64,000 nt of DNA. Source: Sclerotinia nivalis (lineage: Eukaryota > Ascomycota > Leotiomycetes > Helotiales > Sclerotiniaceae). Of the stretch, positions 44,334 to 55,756 are shown in pieces. Both the position numbers and the translations under genes were made by a program. The stretch lies in assembly GCA_029531795.1 (NCBI GenBank), contig JAPEIS010000009.1, positions 248,001 to 312,000 of the forward strand, given 5' to 3'. The notes under the pieces are model-generated. The model searched no databases. It was not told the origin of the DNA and saw nothing but the letters and a program-made list of their open reading frames with translations. The first letter of the stretch is position 1; every line of letters begins with the position of its first letter.

Positions 44334-46194
44334 TCAATGCCAACCACCTCTCCCTCTGCCCCTACCACCCCCTCGCTGTCCACGTCCGCCCCCGAAACCC
44401 CTCCCACCCCCTCTACCACCTCGACCTCTTCCACCCCCTCTGCCTCCAAATCCTCCATCTCTTCGTTCTTCTACTGGCGCTGGTCCATTCTGCATTCTAA
44501 TTTGCTTTTCCTCATCGGTAGCGTAAAATTTATTTTCCATTCCGAGGAGATCGCAGTATTGTTGCATTTGAGGATTGTTGTATTCCACCGGTCCTTCATT
44601 CACGATCTCTGGCATGCCCTCAACGAAAGGTGGTGCGGTAATTACAAAGTTCTCGGGAATTTCCAGTCTGTTTTGCTGAACAATATGCTCGTCGACCCAT
44701 GCTTGCTCTTTTTCGATAAGAGTTCTGTAATGAGCTTCCCCTAAATCCTCGGAAATTTTACTTGATTTGTCCCCAAGAATAAGATCGGGATTGAAAACTC
44801 GTGTTATGGCTAACCATTCCGGATCATATTCAAACTTTGGTTTCGCTCGCGGAGTAGCTACCGGAGTCTTTTTGGTGCTATCAAAAGGTTGTACCTCTAA
44901 AAGTTGTAGATATTTACGACCTGGTAAACACTTGTCTAGAGCAAGAAAGCGGACTGCCTTGTTCGTGACTCCTGGTGGTGTTGGCTGTCCTGGTTGCACC
45001 CTAGACTCTCGGTTGAGTGGAGGTGCTGGTTTCGAAAAAGCAGCTGGTAATTGAGCTCGAACATCAGACGGGACTGCCGATGGTGTAGAATCTTCTGTGG
45101 CTGCTGGGGTGTTCTCATTTTGATGACTGTCCGCTACAGCGTCGACACCCTTTGGTGCGTCCGTTACTGGAGGGCTGTCGTCATCATCCATATCGAGATC
45201 AATCTCATCATCGTTATGTGGTATTATTTGCTGTTGCTCAACAGCTGTATCGCCCTTTTCGATTGAAGGCGCAGCTTCGGTAGGCTTGACTTCTTCTTCC
45301 TTTGATTCCTGCAGTTTCTTTGGTTTCTGCGCGTCCTCATAAGTTTTTATAGCGGAGAATTTACAATGTAAATGTGCCGCAAACCAATAAGGCGGCCTCA
45401 GACGATCCATAACGAAACTCGCAGCCAAGTTCCCCAGCGATCCATCATTGGATTCCCTCTCGAAATCTGGTTTCATATTCCACAACTTTTTCACATCTCC
45501 ATGCTTCTCAACGGCCCTCGGCCAATCATGACTGATCCCAACATCGACCTGCGTCCTCACTTGTAAAAGTTTCCTAGCGTCGAATTCGCGAATATGGTAT
45601 ATCGATTTGATATCATCTTGGTTGTATGGTAATCGTTCGTAATGGCTCTTGTTGTAATTATAACCTTTCCAAATGCCACTCATACCAGCAATCCTCACCC
45701 CGCCTAATCGTACCACATTCGCAGCTCCCATGTAGTAAATATTTGGCGCAACCCATCCTCCATAATATAATTCCCATAAATGACTGCTAGCTTCGTGATT
45801 GCCGCCTACGAAAATGGTGAGGTATGGTGCTTTCTTAAGACCGCTATAGTATGCGTGGAAATCGCCAATTTCTCGATACTTGACTGGACATGACATTACC
45901 GTAAGATCATTTGCATTTCGTACTGCCTAGAATTGTCAGCAAAGGATTATATGCTAGATATGAGGGGATATTCAAGCTAACCTGGAAATCCCCGCCAATG
46001 ATGAGGAGATCAACACCATCCCAATTTCGAGCTTCACAGGCCTTCTCTATGGAAGCATATATTGCGTTCAGAGTGCCATGGCCCTAGTGAAAGATTTAGC
46101 ACATTGGTCAAATAATCGATCGCTATGTACTGAGACTTACGCATCCCTCTACAGCTATGCGCAAACAATTGACTTCCTGGATGGAGGCAGCCAT
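44334..46194 (-). CDS. DBR1: RNA lariat debranching enzyme Dbr1
   Basis: Exons 46194-46141, 46083-45982 and 45926-44334, introns 57 and 55 nt, all phase 0; 582 residues. The metallophosphoesterase core has all metal-ligand blocks: 'LRIAVEGCGHGTLNAIYASI', DLLIIGGDFQAVRN, IFVGGNHEASSH, 'GISHDWP' and 'WFAAHLHCKF'. The CGHG near residue 18 replaces the CCHG common in other Dbr1 proteins, and 'GYNYNKSHYERLPY' is the usual lariat-recognition area. It opens the 2'-5' bond of intron lariats in the nucleus. The middle is acidic and low complexity, and the C-terminus is a long RGG/GRG tail. The frame continues upstream of the chosen start (46194) but without support. Head-to-head with the RNase P/MRP subunit gene. 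Confidence 0.93.
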
Positions 46195-46500
46195 TTTGGG
46201 CGGGGTTTTAGGTTTCTTAGACAGCTTCTTAGGTTCTTTAGACGGCACTTTGCTGGACAAGTTGCGAATAACTATGTAGCCGTAGTTTCTCCCATAACAC
46301 AAATGGTATGATTTACGTATTTCCTCAAGGGTTCGGAAAAGGTTACCCTTGGGTGTCGAGGTTGAGAATAATTTCATGTTCATCCTCGCTTGCCAATCTC
46401 TCAAGTGCAAACCGAAAATCAAAATTCATCATAAATTTCTCTTTACACAACGCGTCATAGGTTGAGAATCTCAATTCTTTACAAACATCATATTACAATC
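46195..46500. promoter_or_regulatory. Divergent region between dbr1 and the RNase P/MRP subunit
   Basis: 306 bp between start codons of two RNA-processing genes transcribed in opposite directions; likely a shared bidirectional promoter. Confidence 0.4.
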
Positions 46501-47091
46501 ATGGCAGATTTAGAATTGGCGGCGCGTCTACGATATTTGAACGAGTCGGCACATTTTCTAGCGACATCGGCACCTCCTACCTCGAAATATTTGATGTCGC
46601 AATGTAATTCTCTAATGTTTGACCACGAAATTGAACAACCCGAATCTCAAAAACGGCAATCGTGTGGTGCCTGCGGGACTATTATGATAATGGGCCGGGA
46701 AGGAAAACTGGAATTCAAATCCCAAAGCTCAGACAAGAAACGACATCGAAAGAAGCCAGCTGGAGCCTCTAGTGAGGAAAGGGTTATGATCTATTCATGT
46801 GGTTCTTGCAATAAAAAAACCAGACACCGTTTGGATCCTGCGCCGGTGGTGTCTAGGCCTAAAATGGGTGCAGTCCAACGTGGAGCTGTCTCTAAAAATG
46901 TTTCCTTACCGGCACAGGCCTTGACAACTACGAATACTATAGCTACACCCTCTACAAATGCAAGTAGCAAGAAAAGGGCTAAAAATCGCAAGCTGGGTGG
47001 GCTTGGAGCACTGCTGGCGAAGCAGAAAGCGTCGGAGGCCAGCTCCTCGGGCTTTGGTCTTGATTTAATGGATTTAATGAAGGAGGCATGA
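46501..47091 (+). CDS. RNase P / RNase MRP protein subunit, Rpr2/Snm1/Rpp21 family
   Basis: Single exon, 196 residues from the ATG at 46501; the TTG at 46462 is not needed. The family pattern is an N-terminal helical segment ('ARLRYLNESAHFLAT', 'SQCNSLMFDHEIE') followed by a split zinc ribbon with two CxxC pairs (SCGACGT and YSCGSCNKKTRHRL) separated by a basic loop. Family members help pre-tRNA 5' processing (RNase P) or rRNA and mRNA cleavage (RNase MRP). I cannot separate Rpr2 from Snm1 by eye. The C-terminal tail is basic then Ala/Ser-rich, ending 'LGGLGALLAKQKASE'. Confidence 0.82.
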   Translation: MADLELAARLRYLNESAHFLATSAPPTSKYLMSQCNSLMFDHEIEQPESQKRQSCGACGTIMIMGREGKLEFKSQSSDKKRHRKKPAGASSEERVMIYSCGSCNKKTRHRLDPAPVVSRPKMGAVQRGAVSKNVSLPAQALTTTNTIATPSTNASSKKRAKNRKLGGLGALLAKQKASEASSSGFGLDLMDLMKEA

Positions 47092-47729
47092 ACGTCACTG
47101 GATAGTGATCAAAATATTTGAAGGAGTATGGTCACGATTCGACACAGCAGTAAAGGGTAAAAGAACCTTACTCTGGAAAATCTATGAGGCACATTTAACG
47201 CAATGGTATTGGCAATATCGACACACCAGCCTTCCAAATCAGATATGTGTAACAACAAAACTGAGTCTCCAAAAACAATCATGAATGGTATACAGCAACA
47301 TTCTATCCAGACAGTCGATGTGTTAGGATCTACCCATCACGGTCACTGAAATTTGGATTATTTCATATGTTACGACAATGCTTAATAAGCCACGAGAGAC
47401 GTGAATCTGATTCTTGATAGCAAAAAGACGACAAATACAAATTCGAATTTGAACTCTCATCACGGGTACAACATTTTTCTCGAGCCCCTCATTTGGGCAA
47501 TGACAAACCAGAGCTTCCACAGCCTTCTCGGACTTTCAGCCTGACGCCCGATGAGGTAACGCGCCACGCTAAATGTCATTACCAGGGTCGAATCTTATCA
47601 GGCATCGAAAAATATAATTTCGCAACCCCTCATAATAATTGCCCCTCCCAAATTTTACAATAATTATTGTGCATCAACAAATCATAACAATTTAAAACAA
47701 TTTAAAACAACAACAAAAGTTTAGACGAT
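47092..47729. other. Intergenic region upstream of zpr1
   Basis: About 640 bp without a supported gene. The last 100 bp are AT-rich with TTTAAAACAA repeats directly before the zpr1 start. Confidence 0.4.
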
Positions 47730-49284
47730 ATGGCCGATACAAACCAAAACGAAACAAAGCCAGACGGTGCTGTCTTCGACGATTATTTTGAGAGTCTAGG
47801 TAAAAAGGCACAGAATCTTTCTGCCAATGACCAGAAGGATGGCACTGCGACGAACGGCACATTGGAGTCAGATGAAGATCAGAGGGTGGTAGATGAAATC
47901 GAATCATTATGTATGAACTGTCATGAAAATGTACGTCAGCCCATCCTCTTACTCCTAAGAATACCTGCTAACTCTCCACTGTTAGGGAATCACCCGATTA
48001 CTCCTCACACGAATTCCTTACTTCCGCGAAGTTATCCTTATGTCCTTTTTCTGTCCGCACTGCAGCTTCAAAAACTCCGAGATTCAATCTGCTGGAGAAA
48101 TTCAACAAAGAGGTTCACGATTTGAGTTGCGCCTCACTACTCTCGAAGACTTCTCCAGGCAAGTAGTGAAATCTGATACTTGTACTGTGAAATTTATCGA
48201 GTTGGATCTTGAGGTTCCAGAAGGTCGAGGACAATTGACAAATGTAGAAGGTCTTTTAAGCATGATTCTTGATGATCTTACTCTCAAACAACCAGAGCGA
48301 AAGGAGCAAATTCCAGAAGTATATGAAAAAGTCGAAGATGTTATTACCAGAGGTCGAAAGATGCTTGCAGGCGAGGCATTCCCTTTCAGATTATCTCTTG
48401 ATGATCCAGCAGGAAATTCATGGATTGAGCCAGATCAAAAGGATGGTGTAGGAAAGCTCGCCAAGGTCCAATATCCAAGAACCCCAGAACAAAATGAGGC
48501 TCTTGGTCTCGGTGGTGAACAGGCTACTGATGCCGCAACTGGAGGACAACCCACAGCCGCAAGCTTCGAAGACGATGATATTATCCCCAACGAAGTTTAT
48601 TCTTTCCCAGCTACCTGCCCTGGATGTACAAAACATTGTGTCACACATATGAAGATGGTTGAAATTCCACATTTCAAGCAAGTTGTTATTATGAGTACAG
48701 TATGTGAACATTGCGGATATCGTTCGAATGAGGTTAAGACTGGAGGTGAAGTGCCAGCGAAGGGTAAATGTATTACTCTTAAGGTTGAAAGTCCTGTGGA
48801 TTTAGCCAGAGATATCCTTAAGTCAGAGTCATGCGCATTGGAATGCCCTGAACTCAAACTCTCGGTTAATCCTGGAACTTTGGGAGGAAGATTTACCACC
48901 GTTGAAGGTCTCCTCACTCAGGTACGAGACGATTTACATCAACAAATCTTTGACGTTGGCGATGCAGGTGAAGGTGGAGATGGTATGGAATCAGAATCTA
49001 AGAAGAACTGGAAGATCTTCTTCGATGGTATCGACGAGGCCATTAAGGGCGATAGAAAATTCACAATTATCCTCAGAGATCCATTGGCCAGCAGTTACGT
49101 ACAGAATCTGTATTTACCAGATGCTGATCCATCGATCGAGATAGTGGAATATGAGAGAACTGCTGAGGAAGAAGAGGACTTGGGTCTTTCTGATATGAAG
49201 ACGGAAGGCTATGTAGATGAGGTGGGAGATGAAAAGAGGAGAGTAGAGGCTGAGAAGGCGGCGTCGGAGGATAAGAAGGAATAA
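47730..49284 (+). CDS. ZPR1: Zinc-finger protein Zpr1
   Basis: Exons 47730-47930 and 47986-49284 (55-nt intron, GTACGT donor, CTGCTAAC branch), 499 residues. Two tandem ZPR1 modules are visible. The first has SLCMNCHENG joined across the intron to 'RIPYFREVILMSFFCPHC', then 'KSDTCTVKFIELDLEVP', 'TNVEGLLSMI' and LDDPAGNS. The second has CPGC, 'MKMVEIPHFKQVVIMSTVCE', CGYRSNEVK, TTVEGLLTQV and LRDPLASSYVQN. Zpr1 is a chaperone for eEF1A folding and moves between cytoplasm and nucleus. Each module's zinc ribbon and beta-helix motif is intact. Confidence 0.95.
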
Positions 49285-49771
49285 ACAGCTTGAAATTTGA
49301 AAAGTTAGATTTTTTGTAGAATAATGATATCCAGCATTTACAGCGAACTCAAGCTTTCCTCATGCTTTCTCACGTGTGTTTATCATGCATGCCCTTGGCA
49401 AGTGCCCTAAATCTTTAAAAACTATCATGATTACTGCCGGGAATGCTTAATCTTGTTTTAAATTCGTTTTATAATTGCTACCTTATTACATTATGTCAAC
49501 TCTCGCACAATAATACATCTTTTGTCAACACAAATCGATCATTACCTAGGTAGCTGTAGGTCCTGCAGCTAGCGTAACATTTTCCAAGCAGTGGTCCGCT
49601 TAAATCAAGCCCACCAATAAACAATAAGCGAAATGTCACTCGTACTAGAGGAAGCTTGGGCCAGTCTAGACGAGGTATCATCAATACCCTCTACTATCCC
49701 CGAGGTAGCTTCCTATTTACACTTTGTAATTCTCAAGTCCTCGTAGCAGTCAATACAACTTGTCTTTTCAC
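49285..49771. other. Intergenic region upstream of arsH
   Basis: About 490 bp holding the 3' flank of zpr1 and the promoter of arsH. No gene or clear motif seen. Confidence 0.35.
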
Positions 49772-50767
49772 ATGAATCTTTCTTCTTTCACTAGTAACCT
49801 CATACGGAGAACAAATTTCAGGAGAATAGCAATTCAAATGAGTCCTCATATTCCTACCACGCGGGAGTTTCGAACATTGGCTCAATGTCCTCAACTTGCC
49901 ATTAGCGAAGCACAAGATGATCTTGATATTAGAACTAAATATCGTCCTTTCTTATTGGATCCAGAAACTGAAGCTACGGATTGGATTTCTGAACTAGAGT
50001 TGGAGTCTGTAGTTACTCAAGTGGAAGAGAATCTAGCGAAAACCAACTCCAGACTAAAGGTATTGGTACTTTACGGGAGCTTACGGAAACGGTAAGTTCC
50101 AATTTTAATGCAAAATATATAAGACGTGTCTAATAAGTAACCAAGTTCCTATTCAAAGTTAACGGCCTTCGAAGCCTCGAGAATTCTCCACCGTCTCGGC
50201 TGCGACGTCCGAGTCTTCAACCCAAAAGACCTTCCCATCCGCGACTCAGTCGATGACTCGCACCCCTCAGTCCAAGAACTCCGAGCACTATCCCTCTGGT
50301 CCGACGGCCACATCTGGTGTTCCCCCGAACAACACGGCAACCTAACCGCCGTCTTCAAAAACCAAATCGACTGGATCCCTCTCTCCAGCGGCTCGGTCCG
50401 TCCCACCCAAGGCCGCACCCTCTCAGTCATCCAGGTTAACGGCGGGAGTCAAAGTTTTAACGCGGTTAATAGTCTGAGGATTCTGGGGAGGTGGATGAGA
50501 ATGTTTACGTGTCCTAATCAGAGTAGTTTGCCCATGGCTTGGAAACAGTTTGAGGATGAGGGAGGGGATGGGAGTGGGAGGGCGAGATTGTTGCCTAGTG
50601 CGAATAGGGAGAGGTTGGTGGATTGTATGGAGGAGTTTGTTAGGGTTACGGTTGTTATGAGGGCGCATTTTGGGATGTTTGGGGATAGGTTTAGTGAGAG
50701 GAGGGAGAAAAAGGAGAAAGAGAAAAAGGGGAAGGAGAAGATGATGAATGGGGTATCTGGGGATTAG
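49772..50767 (+). CDS. arsH: ArsH-type NADPH-dependent FMN oxidoreductase (organoarsenical resistance)
   Basis: Exons 49772-50091 and 50146-50767, 54-nt intron, 313 residues. Several AG sites lie near the acceptor; only the one after TAACCAAG keeps the frame open and restores 'GSLRKRSYSKLTAFEASRIL', the family's flavin phosphate loop. Other marks are RVFNPKDLPI, 'SPEQHGNLTAVFKNQIDWIP' and 'QVNGGSQSFNAVNSLRILGR'. Family members oxidise trivalent methylarsenicals and reduce quinones or chromate with NADPH. The frame starts with a basic, Ser/Thr-rich segment; the internal Met23 (MSPHIPTTREF) is the more usual start, so the first part could be a mitochondrial presequence or leader. The C-terminus ends in a KEKKGKEK-rich tail. 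No arsenite transporter or methyltransferase gene is nearby. Confidence 0.9.
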
Positions 50768-51102
50768 ATTTAGCTTTAGATGTAGAGTTTTTGCTGTAGA
50801 TGAGTAGTTCAGAATGGACTTGAGAATCTCGTTTACTATCTTTTACTGTCTACTGGCGATTTAAGCCTTTATGACCTTCCATGCTGTCTCCACCGCCCCA
50901 CCTCAATCAATCCGATTCCCACACTCAACCCCTAATTTTCTCAAAACCTCGAACAACCCCGTTCTCCACTCCACGACCTCCATTCGCCGCTTCCTAAACC
51001 CTTGCCATTGTCGAATCTGTCAATCATATCAATCACATCTACTCCATTTTTTGTGCGCGTATCATGCTGTAGGCGCTTGAACAGAGGGAGGGTTGTGGTT
51101 GG
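50768..51102. other. Intergenic flank before the inverted repeat
   Basis: 335 bp with one 69-codon frame (50871-51080) that has no recognisable feature. Confidence 0.35.
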
Positions 51103-51446
51103 ATACCATATAAACTGAGTAATAAGAGATGGCCAAGGTCCGAGCTTTTGGGCAGTGAGGGGTTCTGCCCTACATTTTAGATATTTTGAGGTTTCTCGGT
51201 TAATGGAGTGCGGAGAGTGGATTGAATTGGAGGCATAATAAGTAAATAGGATCAGAAGCCCCTTTGAATAGATGGGAGAGGGTATTTTTGCATAATCATT
51301 CTATTATGTTTATATTAAAGCGCGTTATGATAATTTTATTTATATTTATCTACGCGATTATGATTCAGGAGGAGGAGAAGGCAGAACCCCTCACTGCCCA
51401 AAAGCTCGGACCTTGGCCATCTCTTATTACTCAGTTTATACGGTAT
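51103..51446. repeat. Near-perfect 67-bp inverted repeat with 210-bp spacer
   Basis: The left arm 51103-51169 and right arm 51380-51446 are reverse complements with one mismatch (CCATATA against CCGTATA). Each arm includes the block AGAGATGGCCAAGGTCCGAG or its complement. The spacer is AT-rich. A transcript would fold into a long hairpin. No clear target-site duplication or known terminal motif was seen at the outer ends, so the origin is undecided between a young MITE-like element, inverted duplication and a hairpin RNA locus. Confidence 0.9.
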
Positions 51447-53508
51447 GTGATGAGCTGGCGAGTTTCAAGTCTTACGGGTGTGTAAATATTTTCTGATTTA
51501 AGGAAAAAGCAAAGGGATTGTAATTAAGAATGATTGATTGGGTTGATGGAGAGGAAGGCTTATCTTATATAGGTTAAAAGAGGTATTCTGTTAATATATG
51601 GGGGTTGATGGGTACGAGGAAGGATGTGTAGCGGGGTTTTCTTTGATATTTGGCGATGCTGAGAGGTGTGATCACGGTAGGTATAGAAGTTAGATCACAT
51701 TGGTGGATTTTGAAGAAAGATAAAGAGATGTCGGATTGAGAATGGTGCTAAAATTTAATAATGGTTTAACGATACTGTTATTGGATTACACTTTTGTGGT
51801 CGAGGAAAGGGACTGATATATAATGTTGCTTAAAGTATATACATCAGCTCCAAAATTCCCGGGTATAACTTAGCGGTTCCACACTGGTAAAGAAACTGAT
51901 GACTTCTATATAAACATAGGGAAATAATTACATATCCATTCTCTTCATCATCACTATATACCCTACTACCTGTCCTATCCTACCCGTCCTACGCACCAAC
52001 TCCTCATCCGCACAAAATCTACTAACTTTTCATTCATGCTTCATGATCAGCAATCAAGTATTTCAATTCCAAATTTTCATTATCTACCCGTTCCATCGCG
52101 CTTTGTAGTACCTCAACACCCGTTCAAATTCTAGAAATCTCGCATAATCCCATACTTCAAGTTTCTGCTCTCGCGCGCGACTCTATATAGCCAGCTTCGC
52201 GAGCATGAAAGACGCTTTTTCTTGTTTTTCAATGTGCTTGGGATAAGGTATCTATCTATCTGTATTTTTTTTGTCTTTTGTGGTGTTATGACTGCCTGTT
52301 AGACATCGATGATGGATTAAGTTTTTGCCGTGAAAGTTCAGAATTGGAGTGTTGAGTGACTATCGCTCATGTAGGATGTGGGACATTAGATATTCATGAG
52401 ATTCTAAAATTAGGCCTACCTCCCTGTTTGAGAGAATTTTTTTGTGGTGCTCGGCTATATTGCTATCCCACTTTCACGGGGGACTAAGTTGAGTAGTCAA
52501 ATGATCACTTTCATCTAGGCCTTCTTGATCTATGGGTTTGGTGTTCTGGCTTATTGTAAGAGCTGCTATTAGTAATCCATTCTTATAGACAACTGCGCAT
52601 ATTTACTGGTCTTGTGCACGGCTCCACAAATGTTTTAGCTAGCTACCCTTGCAATTAGCGGCCATGATCAGATTATTCAACTAAAACAGAATTCCTTCCC
52701 CAAAATACTTACTACAACCGTACGAAGTGCTTTTGGTTCTAGCATGGACGTTCGCTAGTACATTCGTTTAAATCACATCACCATTTTCCATGCCGGATAT
52801 TGCTCGTTCAGTAGAACTAGATCAATTGCAAGCCGCAACTACAACAGCTCTACTAATTTGGATACTGCTTCCTGTAGTCCATCCATTAATGTAGCTACTA
52901 GTTAGTATCACTTTGCTCAAACAGAAATAGAAAGGCCTATGAAATATCCATGTCCGTGCTCGGCTATTTGGATACTAGCTCCTTCTTATGCCTTATGCTG
53001 TTACAATTTCTATGTCTTTATCACGAGTAATGGAGCGCTCCTATAGAACTATGTATTTAACTTGTTAGGATATCCGAGCAGCAGTTTCCGGAGGTAATGC
53101 ACGAAAGCTTAGATGTCTGCATACGCGGCGAGGATTCTTCACCTGCTAATTTTCGCAGACTAGCGTATCTTGTAGCTAATCTGCAGGTCACCCTGGAGTT
53201 GTGACGAGTTCGTAGGGTACCACGGGAAAGCTATTAAATAAAAGCTTAGATTTCAGCGTTTGTCCGTGGAAATTTATTAAGATGTAAATGGGGTTGGGTA
53301 CTTCTCGGATAGGAATTGAGGAGGGGGTCACGGGAGCGATAACCCTAAACTCGACACAAAAGGCGTATAACCATTATCACTATACATAGTATATAGATGC
53401 GCCGAACCAAACTTTATCGGATGTCTGCGGAATGTGCAAGATGGATGGTTATACTCTTCATAGCCTAAACTAGGTCGCATTTCTTGCAATTAGTCGTTCG
53501 GGTATTGT
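51447..53508. other. AT-rich gene-free interval
   Basis: About 2 kb without a supported coding region, RNA gene or element end. Confidence 0.4.
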
Positions 53509-53892
53509 TAGGCATGGGCACCCGTACCCTATACCGGGAATAACTCAAGTGATAATAACATATAATCGTCTGAAATATGAGATTATATTAATATATCAGA
53601 ATGATCAAACAATGGTGATGATTTTTCTAGATATATTTGTTGTATAAATATATTCTTTATATTTTGAATGAAGTTTGAAGTGAATTTTGAAGTGAATTTA
53701 TTGTATTATTCATTTAAGGACCCTTCCACAGCCACCATGAAATGCATTACACGTGATATTTACCCCGGATACCCCAGGCACCAGAGCCATTTCAACGGGT
53801 TTACCCTACCCTGTAGTGACCTAGGAGGGGTGGTTCGCCAAGGGCTTTTACCCGGGTTAGCCCAGGTATACCCTACCCTTTGCCCAGCCCTG
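53509..53892. mobile_element. hAT-like MITE, 384 bp, with 8-bp target duplication
   Basis: The left end TAGGCATGGGCACCC and right end TTTGCCCAGCCCTG are imperfect inverted complements and match the ends of the element at 12188-12327. Flanking 8-mers GGTATTGT and AGCATTGT agree at six of eight positions, the two differences being transitions, as expected for an aged hAT duplication. Both ends carry further G/C-rich inverted text with TACCC and GGGTA steps, while the middle (about 53540-53720) is AT-rich. No transposase frame. Confidence 0.75.
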
Positions 53893-54271
53893 AGCATTGT
53901 AAGATACTAGGTATTTTCTCTTCCATATACAAACCTATGCCTTGGGAAAGAATAGTGCCTTGAAAAAAGAGAAGAATTTTAGGACAAAGCAATGCTTTAG
54001 GAAGGTCATGATAAGTGAAGGAGTATGTAGGAGTTCACAGCCTCGGCACTAATCCTCCACGCTTGATTGTGGAAATCTACGATATGCGACGCTTAAACCT
54101 GAGACCCTGCAACCGTCTATCATGAAAACACGACCCAACACCTATAACCACGGCTCACAATCTAAACCATAACTTCTAGCCTAAATTCACGCGTGACCCG
54201 CGACCTCAGGAGTGACCTGCATTCAAGCAGGTCCCAAAAGAAGTCATAACACCGCGATTAACTGTGCAAAG
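53893..54271. other. Flank between the hAT-like element and the bANK gene
   Basis: About 380 bp; 3' flank of the bANK regulator gene. No gene seen. Confidence 0.35.
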
Positions 54272-55513
54272 TTACTTAGCTTGCACTATCCTACTATCAT
54301 TCTTATCACTATCACCATTACAATTCTTTCTTGCCTTAGCATTCAAATTAGCTCCACTCCCCAATAACAACTGAACTCCAATTTCAAAACCCTTCTCAAC
54401 AGCAATATGTAAAGCTGTCCAACCCATGTCATCATAGGCATCAATACCCTGTTCGAAATCCCTCTTGTCATATTCGGACAAAAGTAATCGCAGGACTGCT
54501 TCATGTTGATTCATGGTAGCCCAGAATATGGCGGATCGCCCCCGTCGATCTACATCACTGATGCGAGCCCCAAGTGCAAGGAGAAAACTAACTACGCATT
54601 CGTGGCCATCTATTGATGCGTGGATCAGAGCCGTTCTCATATCGCTATCTTTTTCGTTGCAGTCAATGTTGTGTGAAATTAGAGTGCGAACAATCGGTTC
54701 ATGACCTCGGCGGGCAGCGATGTGTAGTGCACTGAGCCAGCCCTTGCCTTGTCCATGTACCATCGATAAAGTTCCGGTGGATGGCTCCTTAGCTGAGCTC
54801 GTTTCGCTAGAGTTGTTATGGTCGTGCGATATCAGGCTTATGCCCGGATGAATACGTGACATATTTCCAGAGCCTTCATGCTGCGCAGTGTCAGAGCGCG
54901 TAGTTGGATCAGCATTGCCGAGGGTCCCATAAAAATTGAAGACTTCCAAACCAGCGGAACTGGTCAATGGTGTATTTAAAGCGTTTATAGAGATGAAATC
55001 CATATTTGGGTCAAAGTTTGACTGAAAATTGGCTATCATCTGCGGTGTCGAAAGCGAGCTATTACTGCCCGATACTAGACTCCCTATAAAGCCGGTATCG
55101 TCTATTCCCGAAACACCATTATAAGGCACATCATTCTGGAAGTCGGTCATCGAACCGTCAGATGTCTGGGCAGAAGTGGTTCCTCCATTGAGATGATCAG
55201 GCGGGAGGTTACCAAGGGTTGTGAAATTTTGCGAACCTGAGGCAGCTATTAAATCTGCATCGACAGTCGAATGAGCACCTCCACCGGATGGTGGCTGATT
55301 ACTTTCATGTCCAATTTTTGATATCTTACGCGACTCTGTTTTCTTGTTAGGCCATCATTCACGTACAGAAGGTTGGCATTTAGTGGTGCTAGTATGAACA
55401 AGGTACTCACGACGAAACTTGCGTTGTGCAATGCGGTTTTGTGATCTGCGACGATTAACAGAGTCAATCCTAGACTCAATCTCAATCTCAAGCTCAAGCT
55501 CAAGCTCAACCAT
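54272..55513 (-). CDS. bANK transcription factor (bZIP-type basic region plus ankyrin repeats, ToxE-like)
   Basis: Exons 55513-55411 and 55335-54272 with a 75-nt intron (GTGAGT donor, CCTAAC branch, ACAG acceptor), 388 residues. Residues about 20-36 form the basic DNA-binding region 'NRRRSQNRIAQRKFRQSRK', split by the intron. There is no following leucine zipper, the pattern of the ToxE/bANK class. A Ser/Asn-rich linker follows, then four ankyrin repeats ('LSALHIAARRGHEPIVRTLI', 'RTALIHASIDGHECVVSFLL', 'RSAIFWATMNQHEAVLRLLL', 'WTALHIAVEKGFEIGVQLLL'). The start carries an unusual alternating 'VELELELEIEIE' stretch. Such proteins are known pathway regulators in fungal secondary-metabolite clusters. 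It is transcribed in the same direction as the broken PKS next to it, beginning about 250 bp past the PKS relic's end, and looks intact. Confidence 0.85.
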
Positions 55514-55756
55514 TCTTGCGACACAAACGAACGACAAATCTAAATATGCATGCTAAACCTTAGCAGCTCTGAAGGAATAAACTTAGGGCAGTTCAGAACC
55601 AACATAATCTTTGTTGGTATCGATTATGGACCCGATACTTGATTGATTGACAGTTCTTGCATCCCTTATGCCATGTGTAATAAGAAATATACTCTTGCAG
55701 GTGGAGTTGCGTTCATAGGCCGACAAAGTGGGGTTCGGCAAGGAGATAGTGCTTAC

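Noticed and set aside
51264..51485. 73-codon plus frame
   Set aside because: Runs through the right arm of the inverted repeat and has no independent support.
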